A stretch of DNA of 64,000 nt, from positions 122,152 through 186,151 of the forward strand of contig NZ_JROM01000045.1 of the NCBI RefSeq assembly GCF_000786655.1. The letters run 5' to 3'. This stretch comes from Kocuria marina (GTDB lineage Bacteria; Actinomycetota; Actinomycetes; Actinomycetales; Micrococcaceae). The notes beneath the pieces were generated by a model, which did not search any database, had not been told where the DNA came from, and worked only from the letters and a program-made list of their open reading frames with translations. A program made the position numbers and the translations under genes. Positions within the stretch are counted from its first letter, which is position 1. Every line of letters begins with the position of its first letter. Positions 1 to 7,734 of this stretch are shown here, in pieces.

Positions 1-874
1 GGCCGGCAAACAGTTGCACGTGGACGTTCTTGAGGCGCTCGCTCTGGGTCACGGGGTCGTGCGCCTGCCACTGCTGTTCCGTGGTGGTGGAGCCGTCCCC
101 GAACAGCGCATCCGTCTGGCCCGTGGCCTCCTTGGATGCCTCTTGGAAATAGTCCACGGCGTCGCTCGAGGACACGTCGAGCAACCCAGACAGGCTCACG
201 GCTTCCCCGAAGAGATCGGGGCGTTCTTCCGCGTACCGCACTGCGCCGTAACCCCCCATGGAGTTACCCAACACCACGCGGTGCTCGCGGTCCGCCCTGG
301 TGGACAGGTGCTGATCCACCCACGGGACCACCTGGTCCAGGTGGAACGTTTCCCAGTTCTGCGTGAGTTCTTCCTGGGACGCCCAGTCCGAGTACCAACC
401 CACCTTGCCCCCGCTCACGATGACCGTGATCACGGGCAGGCCCTGGGTGAGCTGCTCGGCCTGACCCGCCTCGTACCACTGCAGGGCGGGGGCCTCCGTG
501 GCACCGCTGCCCGGGAGGAGATACACCACCGGGTACTTCTTCGCGGGGTCGTAGTCCGGCGGGGTGATCACCACCACGGAGTTGCGCCCGCCCGGGGCCT
601 CGGCGGAGACCTGGTCCGTGCTCACCGCGAGCTCCGCGGCGCGGTCTGAGAGACCCCGCGCGCCCGTCACGGTGATCCCGTGGGACGGTTGCGTGAGTTG
701 CTGCGGGTCGGCGAACCCCACCCGGGACAGTGCGGCGTCGTCGAAACCCAGGCTCTCACCGGAGGACGACGGCGCGTGGTCGCCGGACCCGCCGGCCGCG
801 CAGCCGCTCAGCAGCACGGCCGTGAGGGCACACCCGGCGAGCGCGCGGGCGCTGCGTGTTCTCAGACGGCGCAC
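1..874 (-). CDS. Secreted esterase lipoprotein (partial, 3' end outside window)
   Basis: The first 290 codons of a putative esterase of the esterase-D/antigen-85-like family (alpha/beta hydrolase); the C-terminus runs off the window edge. The N-terminus is a lipoprotein signal: Arg-rich start, hydrophobic core, and lipobox L-S-G-C with the acylated Cys at residue 25, so it should sit on the outer face of the membrane. The nucleophile elbow reads GNSMGGYGA with Ser205. A YLLPGSG segment lies upstream of it, near the likely oxyanion region. The GTG start at 874 has a strong AGGAGG ribosome-binding site. It overlaps the end of the upstream hydrolase gene by 13 nt, so the two are probably co-transcribed. 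Substrate unknown; the neighbouring polysaccharide locus makes a sugar or acyl ester possible, but this is inference. Confidence 0.8.
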   Translation of the reverse strand, partial: MRRLRTRSARALAGCALTAVLLSGCAAGGSGDHAPSSSGESLGFDDAALSRVGFADPQQLTQPSHGITVTGARGLSDRAAELAVSTDQVSAEAPGGRNSVVVITPPDYDPAKKYPVVYLLPGSGATEAPALQWYEAGQAEQLTQGLPVITVIVSGGKVGWYSDWASQEELTQNWETFHLDQVVPWVDQHLSTRADREHRVVLGNSMGGYGAVRYAEERPDLFGEAVSLSGLLDVSSSDAVDYFQEASKEATGQTDALFGDGSTTTEQQWQAHDPVTQSERLKNVHVQLFAG

Positions 875-2535
875 GGGACGACCTCCTCGGCGGGCGAGGG
901 GCTCAGACCCAGGGCGGCGTCCACGATCTCGAGTGCCGTGAGGCGTGAGGCGTGGGCCTGCAGGGAGTGGTCCAGGGCGGGCACGTGGGCCACCCTGATC
1001 CGGCGACCCTGGCGCTGCAACCGGGCCAGGCCCTCCTCCCCGCGTTCCTGTTGGAACAGCAGACCGTCCTCCGGCCCGAAGTAGAACGTGACCTCGGCAC
1101 CCCGGGACGCGTACTCCATGACCACCTCGGGCACGTTGGGGATGTTGCGCCGGCCCAGCACGAGCCACGCGATGTACGGCATGCGGCGGCGCACCCGGTC
1201 CTTGGCGCGCGTGCGCCAGCTCGTGGTGACCTCCACATCGCTCATGGTGCGCAGCTGTTCCAGCACGGCGTCCACGTCCCAGTTGCGGTAGAGCTTGTCG
1301 TAGTAGCTCTCCGCCGCGCGCCACGCCACGTTGTTGAGCACCACGCGAGTGGTCATGGCGCTCGTGGGCGGGGCCATCGCGACCAGCCAGCCGCCCACGC
1401 ACAGCCCCACCCCGGTGACCTTCTCCCCGGTGCGCTCGGCCAGCCACGCGGCACCCACGTTCAGGTCCGCCACGCCCTGCCCCGTGTACGGGTTGATGTC
1501 CTTGACCTCGTCCAGGCCGGCGGCGTCACCGCAGTGGTGGCGCTCGATGCGCAACGCGGGGACACCGCGGGCGGCGAGTCGGCGTGCCTGCACGGTCCAC
1601 AGCCCCGTGGGCCCGTCCTTGGGGTCCGCGGACGGCGGTGCGAGCACCACCGCGCCCGCCCCGGTGCCGTCGCAGCCCACGGGGTGGGTGTAGGAAGCGG
1701 GCAAGTGGTCCGGGCCCAGCTCCAGCAGGTCCTCCTGGACCTGCGCGCCGAACTCCGCCACGTGGAAGCGCGCGGTCGCCGTGGGACGCCAGCCGCTCAC
1801 GTCCACCCAGTCCTCCCTGTGGGACGTGGTGGGGACGGAATCGTCCAGTCGACCCACGAGGGCGGCGATCGCCTCCGGGCTCGCCTTCGCGTAGATCGCG
1901 GCCACGCCGTATAACTTCTTGGCGATGCGCCGGTCCTCCTCGCGCACCGTGATCAGACCCGGGGTCTTCATCTTGCGGGGATCCGGTAGGGCGCGGATGG
2001 CCGCGGCTTCGGCGTCGGTGAAGTGTGTGCCGCCGATCTCCACGCCGTCGGGGACCTCGGGCGGCAGGATCAACCCGCTCGTGCGCCGCAGGCCCGTGTA
2101 CTGGCGCATGTAGACGGCGCCCGAGACCGGTTCCCACAGCACGCGCCGATCGAACGGCAGGGGTGAGGTCGCGAGCACACCCGCACCGATGCGCAGCCCG
2201 ATCCCGTGCACGGGCAGATCAGGTCCTACGAGCTCCCGCGCGGCACGGTGGGCCACCGCGAGGTCCTCGTGCCACACCTCGAGCGGGTTGCTCAGAACCG
2301 GACGCGCACCGGATTCGGAGGTCCCGCTCCACGCCAGGCGGATCACGAGCCACCCGGATTCCGCGGCGCGCGCGGCCACGAGGCGCATGCTGCGGTGACT
2401 CACGACCTCCTCGCGCGCCAAGGCCGGCGCCACGATCACGGCGCCGCGCACACGATCGTCCGCGGGGCCGTGGACCCACGCGTGGATGGTGTGGTCGTGG
2501 TCCGTCAAGAAAGTTGCCTGCCCGGCAATACGCAT
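862..2535 (-). CDS. Two-part alpha/beta-hydrolase-like protein, function unknown
   Basis: A 557-residue protein that looks like two alpha/beta-hydrolase halves. The first half (about residues 1-260) has a degenerate elbow, GLRIGA, with Arg where the nucleophile should be. The second half carries GLCVGGW, with Cys379 at the nucleophile position, as in dienelactone-hydrolase-type enzymes, and a late DHS motif that could supply the His. I saw no signal peptide or membrane segment, so it is probably cytosolic. The ATG at 2535 follows a GGGGAGA ribosome-binding site; the frame stays open upstream but without a better start. It is first of a two-gene minus-strand unit with the esterase. The partner protein and substrate are not recognisable; some related proteins sit in polysaccharide loci. 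Confidence 0.6.
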   Translation of the reverse strand: MRIAGQATFLTDHDHTIHAWVHGPADDRVRGAVIVAPALAREEVVSHRSMRLVAARAAESGWLVIRLAWSGTSESGARPVLSNPLEVWHEDLAVAHRAARELVGPDLPVHGIGLRIGAGVLATSPLPFDRRVLWEPVSGAVYMRQYTGLRRTSGLILPPEVPDGVEIGGTHFTDAEAAAIRALPDPRKMKTPGLITVREEDRRIAKKLYGVAAIYAKASPEAIAALVGRLDDSVPTTSHREDWVDVSGWRPTATARFHVAEFGAQVQEDLLELGPDHLPASYTHPVGCDGTGAGAVVLAPPSADPKDGPTGLWTVQARRLAARGVPALRIERHHCGDAAGLDEVKDINPYTGQGVADLNVGAAWLAERTGEKVTGVGLCVGGWLVAMAPPTSAMTTRVVLNNVAWRAAESYYDKLYRNWDVDAVLEQLRTMSDVEVTTSWRTRAKDRVRRRMPYIAWLVLGRRNIPNVPEVVMEYASRGAEVTFYFGPEDGLLFQQERGEEGLARLQRQGRRIRVAHVPALDHSLQAHASRLTALEIVDAALGLSPSPAEEVVPCAV

Positions 2536-2980
2536 GAAATCTCCCCCAGTTCTGCTCCGCTGCGCCTCAGCCGCGCCCCTTCGCACGTCCCCCCGTGGCG
2601 ATGGGTGCCCTCTCGAAGACCGGGCCCCACCCCGAAGTGCGGATCGATGCCCCGAACTCCGCGTCACTTCCGCGTTCCCCCGCGGGAGTCGTGCATGTTT
2701 GCACTCATAAAGCATAGCCAGGGAGACACCGGTCGTGACCGAGATTACCGTCCCCTAATGTGTGGTTTTACATCAAGATCACTGTTTTTCGCGCTCCCAC
2801 CTGAGGTGATACCCACGTGTACCTATATGAGCCCACACAGAATTGTCACCACTGTGGTGTTAGGTGCTTGTGCACAGGATTATGATGGCAAACGTCGGGA
2901 CACGCGGGATTCGTGTTTCGGCGACATTCACCGCTCCCGGTGGGACAGCCATGAGGCATTGCTGCACCACGTGGCGCGGA

Positions 2981-3001
2981 GGCGGACTGGGGAAGTCCGC
3001 C
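2981..3001 (+). promoter_or_regulatory. Leader hairpin 1 before the glycosyltransferase
   Basis: A perfect 8-bp stem (2981-2988 with 2994-3001) around a 5-nt loop. It sits about 60 nt upstream of the start codon at 3060 and is not followed by a T-run. It is probably part of a structured 5' leader and not a terminator. Confidence 0.4.
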
Positions 3002-3008
3002 CATTCGG

Positions 3009-3042
3009 GAAAAGCGGCAGCGGCTGAGCTGTTCCGCTTTTC
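3009..3042 (+). promoter_or_regulatory. Leader hairpin 2 directly before the ribosome-binding site
   Basis: A long stem: GAAAAGCGG (3009-3017) pairs with CCGCTTTTC (3034-3042), and CAGC (3018-3021) pairs with GCTG (3028-3031), with a 2-nt bulge. It ends two bases before the GGGGGAGGAG ribosome-binding site of the gene at 3060. It could modulate ribosome access or mRNA stability. Confidence 0.45.
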
Positions 3043-3059
3043 ATGGGGGAGGAGATAGC

Positions 3060-4319
3060 GTGGCAGCACGCGTCCTGATCATCGGACTCAACTATTCACC
3101 GGAACACACGGGCATCGCCCCGTACACCGCCGGCATGGCTCGCGCGCTGCGCGAGGAGGGATGGGACGCCCGGGTCATCACGGGTCTCCCGCACTACCCG
3201 CAGTGGCGCGTCCACGAAGGGTATTCGCACCGCCGCGCCGCGCACGAGGAGATCGACGGTGTACCCGTCCTGCGCGTGCCGCATCCCGTTCCCCACGACG
3301 CCGGACAGCTGCGCCGGCTGGGGATGGAGATCGTCTTCGGCCTGCGTGCCGCGACCGCCGCGTGGGGCGATCCCGACGCCGTCGTGGTCGTGAGCCCCGC
3401 CCTGTTCTCGTCCGCGATCGTGCGGGTGCGCGCCGCACTGAGCCGCACCCCGGTGATCGCGTGGGTGCAGGACATCTACACCGCCGGGCTCACCGAGACC
3501 GGCGCGGCGAGCGGACCCGTGGCGCGCGTCATGCGCGGCATCGAGAGCACCTTCCTGCGCTCGTGCCAGGGGGTGGTCGTGATCCACGACCGCTTCTCAG
3601 ACTATCTGCGCCGCGAGATGGCCGTGCCCACGCGCCGGATCAGCACCGTGCGCAATTGGACCCACATCTCCCAGACCCCCTCGGTGGACACCGACGAACT
3701 GCGGCGCCGCTTCGGGTGGGGCGCGGGCGACGTCGTCGTCCTGCACACGGGCAACATGGGGGCCAAACAGGACCTCGCGAACGTCGCCGCGGCCGCGGAC
3801 GTGGCCGAGCGCACGGGAGCGCCGCTGCGGTTCGTACTCGTGGGCGGCGGGCACCAGCGCCCGCAGCTCGAGGAGCTCGCCCGGCGCACGCCGCGCTTCG
3901 AGGTCCTGCCCGGGGTCGACGACGAGACCTACGCCGGACTGCTGCGCGCCGCGGACGTCCTGCTGGTCAACGAACGACCGGGGCTCAAGGAGATGTGCGT
4001 CCCGAGCAAGCTCACGAGCTACTTCACCGCGGACCGTCCCGTGCTCGCGGCCGTCGAGGCCGAGAGCCCGTCCGCCGCCGAGCTCGACGCCGCGGACGCG
4101 GGCATCCGCGTGGCGCCCGGGGATCCCGAGGCGCTCGTGGCGGGAGCCCTGCAACTGCACGAGGAATGGATCGCGACCGGCGGCGCCACGCACCGCGGCG
4201 GACGCCGCTACGTGCGCGAGGTGCTCAGCGCCGGCGCCGCGGTCCGCGCCTTCAGCACCGCGTTGCGCGCACTGCGACCCGCCGGGACCACCGCACCCGC
4301 GGCGGCACTGCATTCCTGA
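3060..4319 (+). CDS. WcaI-type glycosyltransferase family 4
   Basis: A 419-residue GT-B glycosyltransferase that should transfer a sugar from a nucleotide donor to a lipid-linked polysaccharide intermediate at the inner membrane face. The N-terminal signature NYSPEHTGIAPYT (about residues 10-22) and GLPHYPQW are typical of the WcaI branch of colanic-acid enzymes. The C-terminal donor domain contains LHTGNMGAKQ and the GLKEMCVPSKL stretch. The GTG start follows a strong GGGGGAGGAG site. It is followed after 51 bp by gmd and then fcl, which make GDP-fucose, so a fucosyltransferase role is attractive but unproven. Confidence 0.85.
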   Translation: MAARVLIIGLNYSPEHTGIAPYTAGMARALREEGWDARVITGLPHYPQWRVHEGYSHRRAAHEEIDGVPVLRVPHPVPHDAGQLRRLGMEIVFGLRAATAAWGDPDAVVVVSPALFSSAIVRVRAALSRTPVIAWVQDIYTAGLTETGAASGPVARVMRGIESTFLRSCQGVVVIHDRFSDYLRREMAVPTRRISTVRNWTHISQTPSVDTDELRRRFGWGAGDVVVLHTGNMGAKQDLANVAAAADVAERTGAPLRFVLVGGGHQRPQLEELARRTPRFEVLPGVDDETYAGLLRAADVLLVNERPGLKEMCVPSKLTSYFTADRPVLAAVEAESPSAAELDAADAGIRVAPGDPEALVAGALQLHEEWIATGGATHRGGRRYVREVLSAGAAVRAFSTALRALRPAGTTAPAAALHS

Positions 4320-4370
4320 TCGGCCGGGACACCCGTCCCGACGTACCACGTCACACAGGGGAGACCACTC

Positions 4371-5411
4371 ATGACCAAGAAAGCACTCATCACCGGCATC
4401 ACCGGGCAGGACGGTTCCTACCTCGCGGAGCTGTTGCTCGCCAAGGGCTACGAGGTCCACGGCCTGATCCGCCGCGCGTCCACGTTCAACACGTCCCGCA
4501 TCGACCACCTGTACCAGGACCCGCACGACCCGCAGGCGCGGCTGTTCCTGCACTACGGCGATCTGTCCGACGCCGCCCGTCTGGTCACGCTGCTGGGCGA
4601 GATCGACCCGGACGAGGTCTACAACCTCGCGGCCCAGTCGCACGTGCGCGTGTCCTTCGACGAGCCCGAGCACACGGGTGACACCACGGGCCTCGGCACG
4701 GTCCGCCTGCTCGAGGCCGTGCGCCGCGCCGGGGTGAAGTGCCGCTTCTACCAGGCCTCCACGTCCGAGCTGTTCGGTGCCACTCCCCCGCCGCAGAACG
4801 AGGACACCCCGTTCTACCCGCGCTCCCCGTACGGTGCGGCCAAGATCTACTCGTACTGGATCACCAAGAACTACCGCGAGGCGTACGACATGTTCGCCGT
4901 GAACGGGATCCTCTTCAACCACGAGTCCCCGCGCCGCGGCGAGACGTTCGTGACCCGCAAGATCACGCGTGCCGTGGCCGCGATCGCCGCGGGCAAGCAG
5001 GACCTGCTCTACATGGGCAACCTGGACGCCGTGCGCGACTGGGGCTACGCGGCGGAGTACGTGGAGGGCATGTGGCGCATGCTCCAGGTGGACGAGCCGG
5101 AGGACTTCGTGCTGGCCACGGGCCGCCCGTCCACGGTGCGCGAGTTCCTGGAGACCGCCTTCGAGCACGCCGGGCTGGACTGGGAGAAGCACGTCCGCTT
5201 CGACGACCGCTACCTGCGCCCCACCGAGGTGGACGCGCTCATCGGTGACCCGTCCAAGGCCGAGCAGAAGCTCGGGTGGAAGGCCACGGTGCACGCCCCG
5301 GAGCTCGCGCGGATCATGGTGGACGCGGACCGCGCTGCCCTCGAGTGCGCCGGTTCGCCGTGGATCGACACCGTGTCCGAGCGCATCTGGACCCCGGAGC
5401 ACGCGGCGTGA
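4371..5411 (+). CDS. gmd: GDP-mannose 4,6-dehydratase
   Basis: Converts GDP-D-mannose to GDP-4-keto-6-deoxy-D-mannose in the cytosol, the first step to GDP-L-fucose. It is an extended short-chain dehydrogenase of 346 residues, normal for the family. The Rossmann motif [10 protein letters not shown] (residues 9-18) is the Gmd hallmark; the active site has Tyr154 and Lys158 (SPYGAAK) and the family sequence [17 protein letters not shown] follows. The ATG at 4371 has a GGGGAG ribosome-binding site. Its stop shares a GTGA overlap with fcl, which takes its product, so translation is likely coupled. Confidence 0.97.
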   Translation: MTKKALITGITGQDGSYLAELLLAKGYEVHGLIRRASTFNTSRIDHLYQDPHDPQARLFLHYGDLSDAARLVTLLGEIDPDEVYNLAAQSHVRVSFDEPEHTGDTTGLGTVRLLEAVRRAGVKCRFYQASTSELFGATPPPQNEDTPFYPRSPYGAAKIYSYWITKNYREAYDMFAVNGILFNHESPRRGETFVTRKITRAVAAIAAGKQDLLYMGNLDAVRDWGYAAEYVEGMWRMLQVDEPEDFVLATGRPSTVREFLETAFEHAGLDWEKHVRFDDRYLRPTEVDALIGDPSKAEQKLGWKATVHAPELARIMVDADRAALECAGSPWIDTVSERIWTPEHAA

Positions 5412-6472
5412 GCGCGGACGTGACGAACCGCCGGGACACCGCGGCCGGCCAGGAGCACTGGCCGCACACGGTGAGCGACCCGGCCGATGCCCGCACCACC
5501 GACGACGTCGCCTACACCCCCGGCGCGTTGGACCGTTCCGCGCCGTTCTACGTGGCCGGTCACCGCGGTCTCGTGGGTTCCGCCATCTGGCGTCACCTCC
5601 AGGACGAGGGTTTCGAGCACCTGATCGGTGCGAGCTCCCGTGAGCTGGACCTGCGGGACCGCGCGGCCGTGGAGGCGTTCATGGCCGAACACACGCCGCG
5701 CTACCTCGTGCTCGCGGCGGCCAAGGTGGGCGGGATCGGTGCGAACAATTCCCAGCCCGTGGACTTCCTGTCCGACAACCTGCGGATCCAGCTCAACATC
5801 CTGGACGCCGCGCGCACCGCCGGCGTGGAACGCGTGCTGTTCCTGGGGTCGTCCTGCATCTACCCCAAGCTCGCGGAACAACCGCTGCGCGAGGACTCGC
5901 TGCTCACGGGGTACCTGGAACCCACGAACGACGCCTACGCGATCGCCAAGATCGCCGGCATCCTGCACGTGCAGTCGATGCGCCGCCAGTACGGACTGCC
6001 GTGGATCTCGGCGATGCCCACCAACCTCTACGGCCCCGGGGACAACTTCTCCCCGTCCGGCTCCCACGTGCTGCCCGCCATGATCCGCCGCTACGACGAG
6101 GCCGTGCGTGCCGGTGACACCGAGATCACCAACTGGGGTTCGGGTTCGCCGCGGCGCGAGTTCCTGCACGTGTCGGACCTGGCCACGGCCTGCCTGTACC
6201 TCATGGAGCACTACGACGGGCCCCAGCAGGTCAACGTGGGTACGGGCGAGGACGTGACCATCAAGGAACTCGCCGGTCTCGTGGCCTCGGCCACCGGGTA
6301 CGAGGGCTCCACCTCGTGGGACACCTCCAAGCCGGACGGGACGCCCCGCAAGCTCATGGACGTGTCCCTGTTGCGCTCGCTGGGCTGGTCCGCCTCCATC
6401 GACCTGCCCACCGGGCTCGACGACGCCGTGGCCTGGTATCGCGCGCACCGCGAGCAGGCGCGGGGCGCCTGA
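5408..6472 (+). CDS. fcl: GDP-L-fucose synthase
   Basis: Epimerises and reduces the Gmd product to GDP-L-fucose (NADPH-dependent, cytosolic). It is 354 residues; the family is usually about 310-320. The excess is a 45-residue hydrophilic N-terminal leader before the Rossmann motif [11 protein letters not shown]. Other family marks: [21 protein letters not shown], the catalytic Tyr177 and Lys181 (DAYAIAK), NLYGPGDNF and [12 protein letters not shown]. The GTG start at 5408 overlaps the gmd stop as GTGA. A later start near 5546 would remove the leader, but no better ribosome-binding site was seen there. Confidence 0.95.
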   Translation: MSADVTNRRDTAAGQEHWPHTVSDPADARTTDDVAYTPGALDRSAPFYVAGHRGLVGSAIWRHLQDEGFEHLIGASSRELDLRDRAAVEAFMAEHTPRYLVLAAAKVGGIGANNSQPVDFLSDNLRIQLNILDAARTAGVERVLFLGSSCIYPKLAEQPLREDSLLTGYLEPTNDAYAIAKIAGILHVQSMRRQYGLPWISAMPTNLYGPGDNFSPSGSHVLPAMIRRYDEAVRAGDTEITNWGSGSPRREFLHVSDLATACLYLMEHYDGPQQVNVGTGEDVTIKELAGLVASATGYEGSTSWDTSKPDGTPRKLMDVSLLRSLGWSASIDLPTGLDDAVAWYRAHREQARGA

Positions 6473-6490
6473 GCGACCGGATGCCCCACG

Positions 6491-6590
6491 TGATGCGGGG
6501 ACACTCCGTGTGATGAAGGGACACTCCGTGTGATGGGCGAACTCTCCGCATGATGCCGTGACGACCCGCGCGATGCGGGTCGTCTCCGCT
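6491..6590 (+). repeat. Five tandem 20-bp repeats
   Basis: Five head-to-tail units of exactly 20 bp: 6491-6510, 6511-6530, 6531-6550, 6551-6570 and 6571-6590. Unit 1 is TGATGCGGGGACACTCCGTG; unit 2 differs at two positions and units 3-5 diverge progressively. There are no spacers, so it is not a CRISPR. It lies between fcl and the truncated dehydrogenase, and the promoter of the latter follows directly. Confidence 0.8.
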
Positions 6591-6626
6591 GCCCCGCGGG
6601 GATGGCCGCGGCGTGCCGACCGCAAA

Positions 6627-6657
6627 TAGCATGGGAGCCCGGCGTTCAGAGCCGGGC
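6627..6657 (+). promoter_or_regulatory. Putative promoter and leader hairpin of the truncated dehydrogenase
   Basis: A good -10 element, TAGCAT (6627-6632), is followed by GCCCGGC (6637-6643) and GCCGGGC (6651-6657), which form a 7-bp hairpin in the short leader. No clear -35 was seen. The dehydrogenase start is at 6679. Confidence 0.35.
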
Positions 6658-6678
6658 GCCCTGCTCGAGAAGGCGGCC

Positions 6679-7380
6679 ATGAACATCCACGCCTACGTGG
6701 TCGATCACGTCGATGCGCCGTTCCGGTGGGAAGAACTCACCGTGGACGAGTCCGTTCCCCTGGAACTCGCGGGCCCCCTCGCGTGCGGTATCACCACCGG
6801 GGCGGGAGCTGTGCTCAACACCGCGAACCCCGGCCCGGGTGAATCCGTGGTGGTCTACGGTGTGGGCGCCGTGGGGCTCGGGGCCATCATGGCTGCCCGC
6901 AATTCGGCCGCGGCCACGATCATCGCGGTGGACCTGCATGACTCCCGCCTGGAGCTCGCCCAGCGCTACGGGGCCACGCACGTGATCAATTCCCAGAAGG
7001 AGGACTCGCTGGAACGGATCCGGGAGATCACCGGAGGGGCAGCGGACTACGCCATCGAATGCGCCGGCGTGATCGCCGTGCTCGAGGAGGCCATCGAGGC
7101 GATCGGCATGCTCGGCACGTGCCTCCTGATCGGCGGCGCACCCACGGACGCCCGGTTCTCCGCGGACCACATGCGCACGCTGTTCGGCAAGCGGATCGTG
7201 GGCGCCCTGGGCGGTTCACGGACCTCCCAGGAGATGATCTCCGCGCTGCTCGCCCGATGGAAGGTCGGGCGGTTCCCCTTCGACGAGCTCGTGAGGACCT
7301 ACCCCATGGCCGAGATCGAACAGGCCATCCGGGACACCCATTCCGGTGAGGTCATCAAGGCGGTGCTCACGCTCGCGTGA
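6679..7380 (+). pseudogene. Zinc-type alcohol dehydrogenase with internal deletion
   Basis: Resembles aryl/benzyl-alcohol dehydrogenases of the zinc MDR family. It is only 233 residues against about 365 normally. The first 23 residues match the usual N-terminus (MNIHAYVVDHVDAPFRWEE). The sequence then jumps directly into the middle of the fold (PLELAGPLACGITTGAGA), followed by an intact NAD-binding motif GVGAVGLGA. The missing stretch of roughly 125-130 residues should carry the catalytic and structural zinc ligands, and none are present. The frame is open, so a protein may still be made, but it should not be an active alcohol dehydrogenase. The gene end overlaps the PAP2 fragment on the other strand by 14 bp. 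Confidence 0.75.
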
Positions 7381-7633
7381 GCTCCGCCCGCCGCGCCGTG
7401 GGGCGCCACGCGTCCACGCCCACGACCAGGTGGAGGATCGCGATCGCGAGCAGCAGCGAGGCCGTCACGTCCGTGAGCCAGTGGTACCCCAGGTAGAGCC
7501 GGCTGAACGCGACCACCCCGATCAGCGCAACCCCGGCCGCGGCGACCCACCACCGGGTGAGCGGGGAGCGGGAGGGCCGCGGCGTCGTCGTACCCGTTGC
7601 GGCCTCAAAGGACGACGCCGCCGCGGTACCCAC
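7367..7633 (-). pseudogene. PAP2 phosphatase C-terminal fragment
   Basis: Encodes 88 residues. The second half is the last part of a PAP2 (type 2 phosphatidic acid phosphatase) protein: two membrane helices around SRLYLGYHWLTDV, which carries the third PAP2 motif with the catalytic His and Asp. Motifs 1 and 2 (KxxxxxxRP and PSGH) are absent, and the first 25 residues do not look like the family. The GTG start at 7633 has no good ribosome-binding site. In the next frame, just upstream, a short peptide frame ends within it, so a deletion plus frameshift is likely. Not expected to be an active phosphatase. Confidence 0.6.
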
Positions 7634-7734
7634 CGAGGCGCCCGCGCAGGAAGGTGGACCGGCCGGTCGCCGGGGTCGAGGTGGTCATGTCGTCATGCTG
7701 CGTCCGCAGACCGGGAACGGGCTGTGCGTTGGCC

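Larger units (their letters stand above)
2536..3059. other. Intergenic region with leader of the capsule locus
   Basis: A 524-bp gap, clearly more AT-rich than its surroundings, between divergent genes. It holds a good -10 element on the plus strand (TATGAT, 2881-2886) with only a weak -35 match. If this is the promoter, the glycosyltransferase mRNA has a leader of about 170 nt that ends in two hairpins (listed separately). No convincing coding frame was seen. Confidence 0.45.

Noticed and set aside
3597..5402. Long open frame antisense to the WcaI-type transferase and gmd
   Set aside because: Same reason: it mirrors codon bias of the sense genes and shows no family motif.
6491..6590. CRISPR array
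   Set aside because: The units are directly joined without unique spacers, and no cas gene is present.
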